From Larus michahellis (lineage: Eukaryota; Chordata; Aves; Charadriiformes; Laridae): 64,000 nucleotides of DNA. Below, in pieces: positions 1 through 12,600 of this stretch. Below the pieces are notes generated by a model. It worked only from the letters and a program-made list of their open reading frames with translations. It did not search any database and was not told where the DNA came from. The DNA is taken from the NCBI RefSeq assembly GCF_964199755.1, contig NC_133906.1:18015378-18079377 (forward strand), in the 5' to 3' direction. Made by a program: the position numbers and the translations under genes. Numbering within the stretch: the first letter of the stretch is position 1; every line of letters starts with the position of its first letter.

Positions 1-537
1 ACGTCAGCCCCCAGAGCTAGGTAAGAGCTGCAACCTGTTTCTTTACCCAGCTGTGAACATGGCCCATAAACAGGCACGTTTGGAAGAAGGCAACTGGGAG
101 CAACACTTCCTTCAGTGACCTGCCAAAGAGGGGCTCTGGATTCTTGTTCGTCCTTTGAGACAGATCTCATTCTTTGCCTTTGCAGACAGCTAAATTTCCT
201 TGACAGCCGAGTTCCCCAAGTCCCTGTTGTCTATTCTGCCACTTGCCTCCCAGTGCAGCTGAGTGGGGCTAAAGCATCCATGAGGGGAGACCAAGAGGAT
301 CAAATGTGTTGAGGCCAAAAAGCCATAAATTAAAAGGCTGGTTCCAGCTCCTCTTCCCTAACTCAGGGCTGGCTCAGGCAGAAACACCCAGGAGTGCTTG
401 TGGGAGATAAAACATTTTCCAGGGCTTTAACATGTCTTATGCAAAAGACAGGCATTTACAGGGTGGAGATTCCCTGGCAGATGCCTCGTCCTTTGCTGTC
501 CACTCAGACTGCATAGTCTGCTTCGCTGTCCACATAC
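1..537 (-). other. FLT4: FLT4 intron 18, partial
   Basis: The sequence after the donor of exon 18 runs to the window edge. I looked on the minus strand for the following kinase exon (expected to encode the segment starting EGAT in the family) and did not find it, so that exon lies outside. No other feature is visible here. Confidence 0.8.
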
Positions 538-642
538 CTTTCAGCATTTTGACTGCTACGGTCTCACAGCTGTTACTTTTATTGATCCCAAACGCTGATG
601 CTTCCACCACCTTCCCAAAGGCACCATGACCCAGGACCTTAC
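538..642 (-). CDS. FLT4: FLT4 exon 18: start of kinase domain
   Basis: 105 bases, residues 860-894. Encodes the nucleotide-binding loop (GHGAFG, 864-869) and the ATP-anchoring lysine 891 in VAVKMLK. Acceptor CCCATAG and donor AAAG|GTATGTG on the minus strand. It is the last exon inside the window. Sequence is almost identical to mammalian FLT4 (ASAFGI is typical of VEGFR3, against ADAFGI in VEGFR2). Confidence 0.97.
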
Positions 643-3600
643 CTATGGGCAAGCAAAGAGGCAGTGTGAGGGAAGGCAGGTGCAGCACATGCAGAATGGA
701 ATGAAAAAACAAAAAACTCAACAGGAAACCATGGGAAGAAGAAAGAAAAAAGGTCATAAAGGAAAAGGAAGGAGTGGAACTTGTGCCCTTCCCAGGTGGC
801 TGCTTGCTCTGTCGGTAAGAATAAGAGAAAGGATGATGGGAGGAACTGAGACAGAGCTGGCATGGACAAAGCAAAGGAAGGAAATGGCCCTGAAGAAGTG
901 AGGGACTGTTTGTTGCCCTCAAGCAGAGTGTGTGGGAAAGGTAAACGTGACACCTTGCAGCAGAGCAGCCAGGGCTAATGTCACTGCTCTGTGCCTCAAA
1001 GGTAGTCTGCAGCCCTTTTAACCCTCCCAGGCAGACAGAAGAGACTGCAAGCAGATGTCTCATCATGAGGAGAATAGTGGGTGCAGTCCTGGTCCTGAAC
1101 TTGGGGTGCCTACTGTGGACTGGGCTGTTCTGTCCAGATTGCTGGTTGCAGAATATGGGCATGGGTTTTAAAGCATGCCCAGAGGTCTCCTGGTCTCAGT
1201 GATGCCTGTCAGGGTACATTGGGAGAGTCTGGGCTTACAGTTGGTTCAGATCTGTCCATAGTCAGACCCAAAGAGATTTCCCAGGCACAGCTGGGCTTTA
1301 GGGACAGTCTGGGGAAGAAGACGGGAAGCCTGAGGCAGAGAGAAGGCATTAAACACACAGAGATGTGTAAGAAACCTGGAGGGTGAGTTTGAAGGGCTGG
1401 TGGGAAGCCCTGGCTGCAGCGCGCAGTGGCAGGGAGGGGGTCCGGCTCACCTAGGCGCAGGCGGTCTCGTGGGAACTCCCACTTGCTGGAATCATAGGGC
1501 AGGTACTCGCACTGCTCTTCCAAGGGCACCTCACCAGGGTCCATGATGATGGAGAGGTAGCCCGTCTTGATGTCTGCGTGGGCAGGCTGCAGGAATCAGC
1601 CAACATAGAGGGTGAGGAGATGCCCTCCCTGCACTGGGTGCTGACTCCCAGGGGGGATTTGGTTCCTTTGCCTGCCTTGACCTGCTTCCCCCTGGCAAAG
1701 GCCATTCCCTGTCACCTCCTTTACCACAGCCCTTATGCACCCTGTCCTTGGCAGTAAGAGCCCTTGAAGCATCACTCGATGACCTCCTTTTAGCGGATGC
1801 TGTCATACAGCCCCGCATCACAGCAATGGTGTTGCCCCAAACCCCGCTAAGGCACCTCCCCTGCTCTGGGGCAGAGACAGTCACGTACCCTTTTGATGTT
1901 ACAGAAGATGAGGATAAGGAGGATCCAGAAGAAAACAGCGATAACCCCAGTCCCAATCAGGATGACAATCTCCACATTAGTCCTGTCATCAGAGCCTGTG
2001 GGACAGGAGGGAAATCATAGCTTCAGAGATTCCCATTCGGTGCCCCAGCTCAGCTGTCCCTTGTGGCCTGCTTCAGGCTGTGGGGAGACTGGGGAGGTGT
2101 GTTTTCCTGAGCAAAACATGATCCTCCTGTGAGAGCACCATGCCACCAGCAAGGCCTAGGGGCTTTCGCTGCCTGCCACTGCCTGGTGTCACAAGGAAGA
2201 GGCATGGGACCTCGGCCATGCTCCTGCTCCGCCCCTTCATCCCCAGGGGTGTCGTGGCTACTGGTACCTTCCACGGAGACACTGGCCGAGGAGTTCACAC
2301 AGCCCTTAGCGTTGCAGACACTGCACAGGTAGAGCCCAGCGTCCTCCTCCCTCACCCTCTGAATGCTCAGCCTCTGGTTGAAGTCTGCCAGGTCGATCCC
2401 TGTAAGGCACAGAGGGTTGTAGCGGTCACTCACAGGGAGGGGGGATTAGTATACTGGACTCATTCAGACTCAAAATAAGGCTATTTTTTTTTTTTTTAGC
2501 TGGTTCATTTTAGAGGCAGAATGAAATTGCACCAGCTGGTAGAGGCTCTCTTCTGGGGCCTGATGGCCCCAGAAATATCCTGGAAGAGCCTTCCCCAGGC
2601 AGTGTATGGAGGGGACAAAACCCACACAGACAACACTGGATGGGGATGGTGACCAGGCAGTCCAGCTGGTGTGTCAAGCTCTGCTTCAGCTCCAGGACCT
2701 GTTCCTTCACCTTTGCAATGTACCTGGATCCTTTCATGGGATCTGAATTGATCCCTGCGTGCGCAGAGATGCCAGGCACTAGGCTCAGAGTAAGAAGATG
2801 AATGATTTATCTCTTTCTCTGCTCTCTAGCTGAATGTGCACATGCGCAGACAGTGCTGAGCCAGGCCCTAGGGCATAGACTTGCCTTAGGTGACACTGCA
2901 TCAAACTGGAATAGAACATGATTAAAACCAGAGTTCAGCCAATTCAGAGAACAGGCGCCTTTGCCTGGGCACAGCAACTCCCAGAACCCAGCGGCGTTCA
3001 GCTCTCCGTCTGCCAGACATGATGCCCTGCCTTTGATTCACCCCCAGCCCACTGTACCTGACACTTCTTCCACCAGTTTCTCGTCTTTGTACCAGCTGAT
3101 TTCAGGAACGTGGTTGCCGTCCACCTTACAGCGCATCTCTATGGAGTCACTGACGTTCACCCAAATGTCTGTCAGGTTCTGCTTGAGGCGGGGGATCTCC
3201 AGCGCTGGAGGAGCAGCACAAAGAGGAGGAGGGGAAAACGGGAAACTGATTGATCAAAGAATATCTGTGTTCCCGGGGGGCTTTGGGTCTCTCACCCCTG
3301 CTGAAGGGTGTCTTGAGAACCCAGGTGCCCTGCCTTTGCCACCTTGAGTTTAGCTTGCTTGCGTGGCTTCCCCTGGGGATGGACTGGGAAGCTGATGGCA
3401 GCAAGAGCACCAGCTCTCCTCTGTCACTCCCGCCTGCCCTGTGGACCCTCACCCTGCACAGAGATGTATTTCTTGTGGCAGTGCTTCTCCCGGGTCTTCC
3501 TGTTCTGCACCTCACACACGTAATCGCCCTCCTCGCCCAGGGAGATGTTGGGGATGGTGAGCAGCAAGGTGGCATCGTTGGAGTCAGGCTGGAAGCGCAG

Positions 3601-6600
3601 CTCCCCCTGCATCTTGGTGGCATAGTGATGGACGTTCTTGCAGTCCAGCACGAGGGGGTTGCCCTCCTCGTCGTGGAGCTTGGAGAGGTTCAGCCGATAC
3701 CACTGCAGGTTCTCATAGGTGTAGTTGTCCGCATTGCAGCTCAGCTGTAGGTCCTGCCCCTCTATGGGCTCTTCAGAGGGCTGGGACTCAATCTCGAACC
3801 CGTCTGGAATGGCTTTCAGGAAGGAAATGAACACGTGAATGAGTTTCCATGGCTGAGCTGCCAGACACAATGAAATTGTCTCCTTGGGCTCAGCTCTCTG
3901 AGACTCCCCTGTTCTCAGCCAGGGTAAAGGAAACGAATCTAGAGCAGAACTGCGACACACAAACTTCTAGTGATCAACAGCTTAAGTTGCACCCAGTGAG
4001 TGCTAAGGGATATGCTGAAGCCCCAGGGTCAAATTAGGATGGAGTCACAAATGAAACAAGCCTGGAAGGTCTGAATTAGGCTGTTTCTGCTCTCAGCTCA
4101 GCTGCAGCATTTTGGATTGCACACATGCCTGCTCTTACACTTGCAAGACAGTTATACAGCCAGGCTGGATCACTGCACACGCAGAGAATTACTGGAGCAG
4201 TGATTGCAGATGTTCATCTGCCTCCACAAAAGCTGGTGGCTCTAACAGCACAGGTATTACCTATGAGGGCCATGAGCCCAGGCTTCTGGGGTCTGTCCAG
4301 AGAGGCACGAAGATAAGCCTCTGCTGTACCCTTGCCAGGCTCCCTGTCCCCAGGGGACAGGGACAGACTCCCTTCAACGCTGCTGGCAGGAAGCTTATGC
4401 AGCCATGACTCCAGCCCACACTGCTGGGCTCTCAGCTTCCTCCCACCACCACAACCCCGTGGGGACTCTGCCGGGGGGCTCAGGCCAGCAGGACCCTGCC
4501 TGGGAGCAGGTCGGGCAGTGCCACTAGAGGATGCTCTTGGACCAGGCACGTCCCCAGCCCAGGGAGCTGCCTGGGCCTGAGCCAGCGGGACATCCCCAGC
4601 CCAGGACCTGCCAGGGCTGCTCCAGGACCTAGGCACAGGCAGCGCCGGCTCATCCCCAGGTCTGCCTGCCAAACTCTGCCTGTGCTATCTGCTGCCAGGG
4701 CTCCAGGCTTCTGCCACCCAGCAGAGTTCTGGGGTAGCCCTGCTTTCGTGCTGGTTTCCCAGTCACTGTTTAACTGTGAATGACAGGACTCGGCAGGTCT
4801 AGGGACCTGCCTATTTCAAGCAGGGACCTTGGCTGATGCGGATGGAAGGGATGTCTGCTGTACTCACTGGTCACATAGAAGTAGATCAGCCGCTCGTCTC
4901 GACCCACTTTATTAGAGGCGATACACTTGTACATGACGGAGACATTGGCCTCCTGGATGGCCAGTTTGCTGACTGTCTGATGGGGGAAGAAAGCATAAGG
5001 GGGAGTTAGGACAAGTAAGCGGGAAGAGAAGTAGGACTGGTGCTGCTCTCTGGCAGATAGCAAAGCACACAGCAAGCCTGGCCCCAGGCAGCAGCTGTAC
5101 CTGGGAAAAGGTTATGCAAAAATAGCCCCTTATTCAATAGCCCTTTGTGCATTTCAAGCCTCATCTGCTGGCTCTAGCAACAGCAACATGGTTTTACTCC
5201 TGATCTCTGCTCCTTTTTACAGAGCCCAGCCAGCACAGATGCCTCTCCATGGGAGCAAACTTCTTGCTAAGGCCCTCGAGTCACCATGGGGACAGGCCTG
5301 TGCCCAGCAAGGGGGACATGAACACAATGCAGGGCTGAGGGAATGCTTAAGCTCCTGACAAGCTTTATAACAGTGGGGGGAAAGGGAAAGGACACCAAGG
5401 CTTTGATTCCCTGAGCCCTCTGCAGTTAAGTGACTACTTAGTGTCCCAGAGTTCAGTGGAGTTTACAGGTACTCACAGACCTGCAAGCGCTCCTTTTATC
5501 CATAAGGGGAAATCAAACCTGGGAAAGCACTCCAGCTTTCACCACTTCAGGAGGAGCTGTCGTCTTCTCCCTTTAAATTCCAAGTCTACATAGACATGGT
5601 CCTACAAGCTTCCTCCTCCCTCCCTGTGACTGAGATTGGGCAAACAGCCAGGCTGCTGCCCTGAGAGCACAGACCCAGGAGATGCTGCCTCCAAATAAGC
5701 CAGGAAAGGCAGCTGGGGAGTCAGGCTGCTCTCCTCCTCCCGGTGGCTCACACTGCACGCGTGCGAGCTGCCAAATGTGTTACAAGCACTCCCCTTAGAG
5801 GAGATCTGCGATTTGAAGCACAGGTTTTTCCTCCCTCCCAGTTTGAATGACATGTTAATCACACGCAAAAATTCCCTCTAATGAGAGGGATTTAAAATGC
5901 AAAAAAATTGTGTTCCTCCAGGGAGACTACTTTGCCTTTACTATTCGTCCCATAGACTTTAGGAAGCATTTCCGTTCTAAGTGGCAATGTATTAGCTTGT
6001 GTTAATCAGAAGGAACAGTCATTCATACAGTACATAATCAACACAACTGAAGTGACCTTATTACGAGTACTTTTGTGCACTGCCTCTTCCGTTTCTTGGG
6101 GTTACTCAATACAGCTGAAGTGATCCTATTGCTGGCACTTTTGTGTGCTGCCTTTCCTGTTTCTTGGGGATTTTCCTTCTAATCTGCAGTGTTACGTTTG
6201 AGTTGGGGTTCCTGGATTTGACATCATGCTGCTGCCTGCAGTGCATGACTGTGTGCTGCACACCCTGTGGCTCATTGTGGCCTTTCTGGACAGAATAAAA
6301 AACAGAGGAGGATGGTAAGAGAAGACAGGCAGAAATGAGGAGGAGGGAAAGAGAAAGCAGATTTGAGGATGTAGCATCCCACTGCAAGTGGAAGAGCTCT
6401 CTTCTCCCAAAGCTCTTGTATGTCCCTGGGCTGCACAACCTAAGCTGGACCTCCAGGACAGTTACAACCAAAGAGATGGAATCAGAAGGATGCAGTTGAG
6501 GAATAAGAGGACGACAAGAGGGACAAGGAACAAGGAACAAAGGGAAAGATCAAAAGGGACCAAGAGGAGAGTCCCATCTGGAGGGAAACACAAGAGCTTC

Positions 6601-9600
6601 TCACCCAGGAGCTCCCATCCCACTACCCCTGCTCACCTCCCTGGGGGACACTAATCCCTGCCTCTCCCTTCAGCTGCTCTGGGAGGAGCAGCATTTGCCC
6701 CTGCCACCCTTCTGGCAGTGACGAACTCCCGGCCAGGCCAGGGGACGGGAAGTGCCTTTGGAGGTGTGTAGGAAAACAGGAAGTGACTTTCGGAAACAGG
6801 GGCCCATTTGTTTGTTCTGCATCCCTCTGTGAGTGGCTGGTGCCCGACACCAGCGGGAACAGGAACCCCGTCATGGCGCAGACCTGACACTCGCGGCTAC
6901 CAGAGAGACAGAAAGAAACAGGCAGCCAGCAGTGTCTGGCTCTTCGCAGGTCACACGCTGCAATGAGGGAGAGATGTTCCTTCCAAAGAGGAAACGCTAT
7001 GATGGAGAAGCGGTCTCTGTGGGGCACACGTGCTCTCACTCACAAACATGCAGCGGATGGACACCAGCATCTCCATACCACCCTTGCCCCTCTGGGATGG
7101 GGACAGCTGGATGAAATGCCCTGCTACACACATGCGTGTTCCCAAGGCCAGAGATTTCCTGGTCAGTCTGTGACTCCTGCTCTCCTTTACTGGTTGCCCA
7201 GGCTGCTCTGCGGGGTTCGGCTCTCCCAAAACAGCTGAAGCAGGAATGCTCAGAAATGGCCACAGGAGCTCCCCCAACAGACGTCCCCCATGCCCTCCCT
7301 TGCTGGGTGCCCTGTGTTCAGCAGCGATCAGTGTAAACCCTCCTGCGCCGTTAGCCCCAGCAGGAGCCTCTCTGGACGCAGGGTAATTTCTCAAAGATGA
7401 CAGCTCTCCCTCGCCCTGGGGCTGCCTGGTACTGCGGAGCCCCAGAGCTGGGAACAGCCGCTGATGGTTTACTTTAGAAGCAGAGGTGTGAAGCCCTCCC
7501 CAAATCTGTCTCTGCCAGGCTTGTTTTCAGGCCACTTTTGCTGGCTGATTGCAAAGGATCCCTCCGAGGGTGCCTGTCTCCAGCTCCCCGTTCTGGGATG
7601 GGCTTGGGGCTATGGCCTCACCTTGTTCCGCCCCTCCACGAACTCCACCCAGGTGTCAATGCTCTCAATGGGGTTCACTGCATCCTGCTGTGACACATCT
7701 TTCCAGTCTTTGCACTCTGGCATCCGGTCCCGCTGATGGCGCCTTGCTGCCCGGTGGCGGCTGTTGCTAATCCAGCAGCCGGGGAGGAGCAGGAGAAAGA
7801 GGAGAGAGATGGAGAGAGGGTCAGCTGGGAAGAAGGCAGCAAAAATAGCTTTGTGTCTGCGAACTGATACCCCTGTTCTCTAACTGCAAAATTTCCTGTG
7901 TCTTCTGGTTATACAGTTCTAATGTGCTTTACAAGGGCACTCCGCTATAATGAGTGAGGCAAACATTTATAGATGTGAAAATTGAGGCAGGGAACAGATA
8001 CTGGTGTCCCGGGCAGTGTCTTCACCCCTGGGTCTGTGGTTTCATCCTTCCCTGCTAAGGGTGGAGAAAGGCAGGGGTGAAATCGGTTCATGTGTGCCTG
8101 GGGCAGTTCTTCATGCCATTTTGCTCAGCAACAAGGTCTTGAACACCTGCTGGGAGTGTGAGTTAGGGGACTGGCTGGGTGCTGGCCTGGAGAGCTGCCC
8201 CTGAGTCAACAAATACCAGGGGGCAAACATCCCAAGTAGAGGTGCTGCAGGTGTCTCACAGGGACACGGTGATACCTCTTTGGGCTGAGAACAGGTGAGC
8301 AGAGAGAAGTGCCCAAATCTGTCAGGGACCTGGGATGCTGTAGCCTGCAGGCTGCTTCTGAAATACAGGTGGGGCAGGGAGATGGGAGGGTCTGCCCAAA
8401 ATCCAGGGTGGGAGGTGCAGAGGGAGAGGGCTTTTGGTGACAGGAAAGCAGGGGGGAGCTGAGTGACCAAGAGCAGTGGCAAAGGTGCGTGCTGGCAGTG
8501 CGGGGCAGGGCGCTCAGCGGGGTGAGCACATCGGCGAGCTGTGTAAACAACAGGAAGCTCGAAAGAAGCCTCCTGCATCCTCTGGAGCTATGCTAGGCAG
8601 AAATACGGTGGCCTTGGGAGACAGTGCTCATAATTCATGGGCCCCTCTGCTTCCTGACAGGGCCACAGTGCACTTGCATGCGATGGAGAGCTCTCTGGTG
8701 TCCCTGGCTTGGCAACAGCCTGTACAGGGCTGCTGGACCTGGCTTCCTCCACACACCCTGATGTCCTCCACCCTGACCGCTCTGGCTACAACTCCATAGC
8801 ATCCCTTTTCCTTCTTCCTGTGAGGCTGCTGCTAAAAAATGCCACTGCAGCCCTGCCTGGTGTTGCCCCAGCTTCCCAGGGCACAGGCAATGGGCACGTA
8901 CCCTTCCTACCTGCCTGCACAACACCCTCCTGGCCAGCTGGCAGAGATCTGGCACTTCCCCCAGATTAAGAAACTCTTCTCCACAGGCAGCAGCTCTTCT
9001 TCCCTGCCTATGAGCACTTTTGCTTCTATCGTGCAGAAGAAGATGAAGGACCAAAAAGGAGAGCAAAAGTGAGACAGGATCTGGGACACAGCCATGGTGC
9101 CCAAGGAGCCCATAATGCCACGCTGGTGGCCTGCTATGACACGTGTGTTGGAAGAAATGGCACTTACAGGCTGCGTCGGGAGAACATCCGACAGGGCATC
9201 CATGGCCTCCACTGCCACTGGATCACCTCTGGCGCCGGGATGCCATAGACGGTGCAGGTGAGGGCCTGGGGGCTCCTCCGGGAGTAGATGCTTGGGGAGG
9301 AGGCTTCCTTCTCATGGATGCGTGGAGGAACTGCAAGGATCAGAGTGACGTTGTGAGTGGCTGCAGGCTCAGCTGCTGCACCCCCAGGCCAGGCGTAGCC
9401 CTCCCCAGGTCCGTCTAGAGAGAGACTGGGCACAAAAGCACTGTGGCTCTCAGGGCAACTCCTGGGGAGCTCAGGCCTGCCAGGCAGAGCAGGTCATACT
9501 TAGTCAGATTCAAGTGATGTCATTTCTCCTTCCTCTGCAGAGTGTTACTCTCGATGCTGCAGGGCTCAACGCACTGTCTGGCAGCCCCAGCACAGGGCTA

Positions 9601-12600
9601 CAGAGCCTGGTGGAGACAAATCTCCAAGCAGCAGTGCCCTTCCAGCACTTTTTTTGCTGGCAGCTGGCTCCTGCACAACAGGGACCCGTTTCTGCTGGGG
9701 AAAAACTCCCTGGGAGCTTCCCACCCAGAGGAACTGCTCCAGCTCCAGGATCCGTGTGTGTTGCAGCTGCCCTGCCCTCAAGTCTGCATCAGGCAGGGTC
9801 ACCCTCAGCAGCATCTCCAACTGCAGTTGGAAAACAGCCCCTGAGCAAGGACATATCCTGCCCGGAGTGATGGAGCCAGGAACAAAACTGCTGTATTGCC
9901 CAGGCTGTAACGAACCAGCCTCATTGTAACTAGAGCATCCCTCAGCAACAGGGAAGAAGGAGATGATGTAGGTACCAACTGCTTTAGGACAGCAATGGGG
10001 ACTTGGTCTCGGAGCAGCCCAAAGGCTGGGGCCATGGACTCAGCACTCTCCCCCTGGCCCCAGCCCCGGCCCTCTCTTACCGTTGACGATTAACTGGAGG
10101 CTGATGCGCTTCTCCAGCCCCGCCAGCCTGTTCCGCAGAACCAGTGTGTATGTCCCAGCGTGCTGCTCCGACACATCCTTGATCTGCATTGAAGATTGAG
10201 ATTGCTTGGGAATTAGCTTCCCATCCTTGTACCTGCAGGGAGGCAGAGAGAAAATGCAGCCATGGGGAGGAAGTGTCCCACTGGCAGCTGGGCAGGGATT
10301 TGCTGGTCCCCAATAGACCAGTTAGGCTGCCCCTTGCTAGCGCTGAAGACCAGAGAAACACCCCTGGGCTTTCCCTGGACCTGAGTGACAGGTGTGTGCA
10401 TTGTCTTGTATGGATGTGTGTGGGGTTGGGGATGTTGTAGCTCTGCCCCAAGCAGTGTGCTGGTGCTCCCAGCTCCCAGCCAGCTCTGGTGGAAGTGCAG
10501 CACAATGCGGTGCACAACCTGGCCCCCCTGCTGCAAGGGGGACAAAAGCGGCAGCTCCTATTGGAGCTCCACTTGTCCCCTCCAGACAGTGCAGAGCTCC
10601 AAGCCAGCCCAGGACTTTTGCTCATTCTCCCCTAGACTTTACCTCCTCCCATCCCAAGCTGTGCAGCTGAGAGCCAGGGCAGGTGGGAGAAATGACCCCC
10701 ATGGGTGAAAAAAAGTGGTATTTGCGACAATTTTGGCCACAGAGGGACCTAGGAAGGAGGCCAGGCTAGGCTTCTCTACTTGGTAGAGGGAAGGAGGAGA
10801 GAAGAAGGTGGCTCAGGCTAAAAAAGGTGCGTTACCACTGGAAGTCTGGTGGGGGGTAAGCCACGACTTTCACTGGAAGCTTCACGGCTTCGTCTCCTGC
10901 GGTGGCTTCTATCACTGGGCCCTTCCTCCACTCCACATTGATGAAGGGCTTTTCTGCAAGAAGAGAGGTGAGCATGGAGGAGAGGAGAGCACAAAGGGAA
11001 AGGCTGTCACCAAGCTCTGCTGCTCCCCACAGGGCCCGACAGCAAGGACCAAGGACAGGCAGGGTGTTGTGGCAGTGCAGTTGAAAATGACTACTTCTCT
11101 GAAACCATGAAGTAAAAATAACCAAAACCCACTATTGTCCTGTCTGCCCATATCACCCCCAGCCCCTCTTCCACATTCCTGTTCCCAGCAGGCCCCCCCA
11201 CCCTGGAGCAGAAGGGAGTGGGTGCCAGGCAGAGCCAGACACGACAGCACAGCACTGATGCCTCCGCCTTGCTGTTGGGAGCCGTCGGGGCTGCAGGGAG
11301 GCCGTGCTGCCCCATGACTTTCTGCTGCCAGGTGACAGCTGCCCAGTGCCGACGGTGCCTTGTGCACCTGCAGCTGGGTGCCTCCCAGGCTCGCCATGAC
11401 ACAGAGGCACTGCATCTGCCACAGGGCCGTGAGACCTGTGTGTCCTGCCATCCCACTGGCATTTGGGCCAATCTGGTATTCGCATCTCTCTTTCTCGTCA
11501 TCTTGGCACCTTGCTGAGTGTGATTGTGCTCCCAGTGTGGGGCTGGGGTGCAGAAGGGCTGAGGAACTGGAGGAAGGCTGGGTGTCACAAAAGCAGAGTG
11601 GGATGGAGGTGCAGGAGCCCTTCTGCTGAGCCTTGTGGCAAGCAGTCTGGGGATTGTTCTGCTTGCAGCTTGGCTCCAGCTGTGGCTCTGCGAAGGAGTG
11701 GAAGGTGCCGTACCGTGCACGATGACGTCGGTGCTCTCCTCCAGCATCTGGGCGCCGTTGGTGGCAGTGCACGTGTACTTGCCCAGGTCCTGCTGGGTGA
11801 CGTTGTGGAGGGTTAGGATACTGGAGAGCTCTGTGTGCGTCTGCAGGGACCGGCGCTCAGGCTCTATCACTGCCCGCTGTGTCTGTGGGAGATGACAGAG
11901 AGAAGGGGACAAAAGACATTAAACAGATTGGGTGTGCAGATAGGTTCCTCCAGTCTGCACTTCTTGCTGCCCAGTGCTTGCCTCTCCCTGGACATGTGTT
12001 TCCACCGCTGACTGCTATCCTCAGGGATGGAAAGGCAACGAGCCCTGTGTGAGTGACCACTTGAAGCTGGGGTCAGAGTTTAGCACGTGTTTTGCAAGCC
12101 CAGTAACCAGGCTGGGAGCCCTATAGGTATGTGAACAGAATGATGGCCTCAGGGGATGCCCCTGTCTCACTGTTTACAAGAGTCAGAGGCTATAACAGGG
12201 GGAAAACACAGCGGGGAAGGGACCTCCTCGCAGGCTCTTGGTAACCAGGGCTGTGTGGCTAGAATAGCTCCCTTTAAGCCAAGGATGTTTGCTCTGTATT
12301 TGCACTGGAGGAAGTGAAGCCCAGGAGCCCCCCAAAGCAATAACACCTTGGCAAGTAAAAAAAAGAAAAGGGGTCTTCCCTCTGTCCGCCTTCTGCTGCA
12401 GGAGAGAAAAATGGGAAAGCACCCTGACTGAGATGTCCAGGGCCCAGCATGGTTAGGATCATGAAGCAGAGCTCTGCCAATGATGCGAAGAGGAACAATG
12501 AAGGGGCAAGAGGGGATGACTCGGGGAGTAGCTCAATGCACGAGGAGCCGCCCTGTTTGCTAGTACCTGTTTGCCAGGGTAAGTCCACTGGAAGCGGACT

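Noticed and set aside
10912..11912. Long minus-strand frames around FLT4 exons 7 and 8
   Set aside because: Only 11714-11882 and 10836-10953 are coding. The rest is intron 7 or intron 6 read through past strong splice sites.
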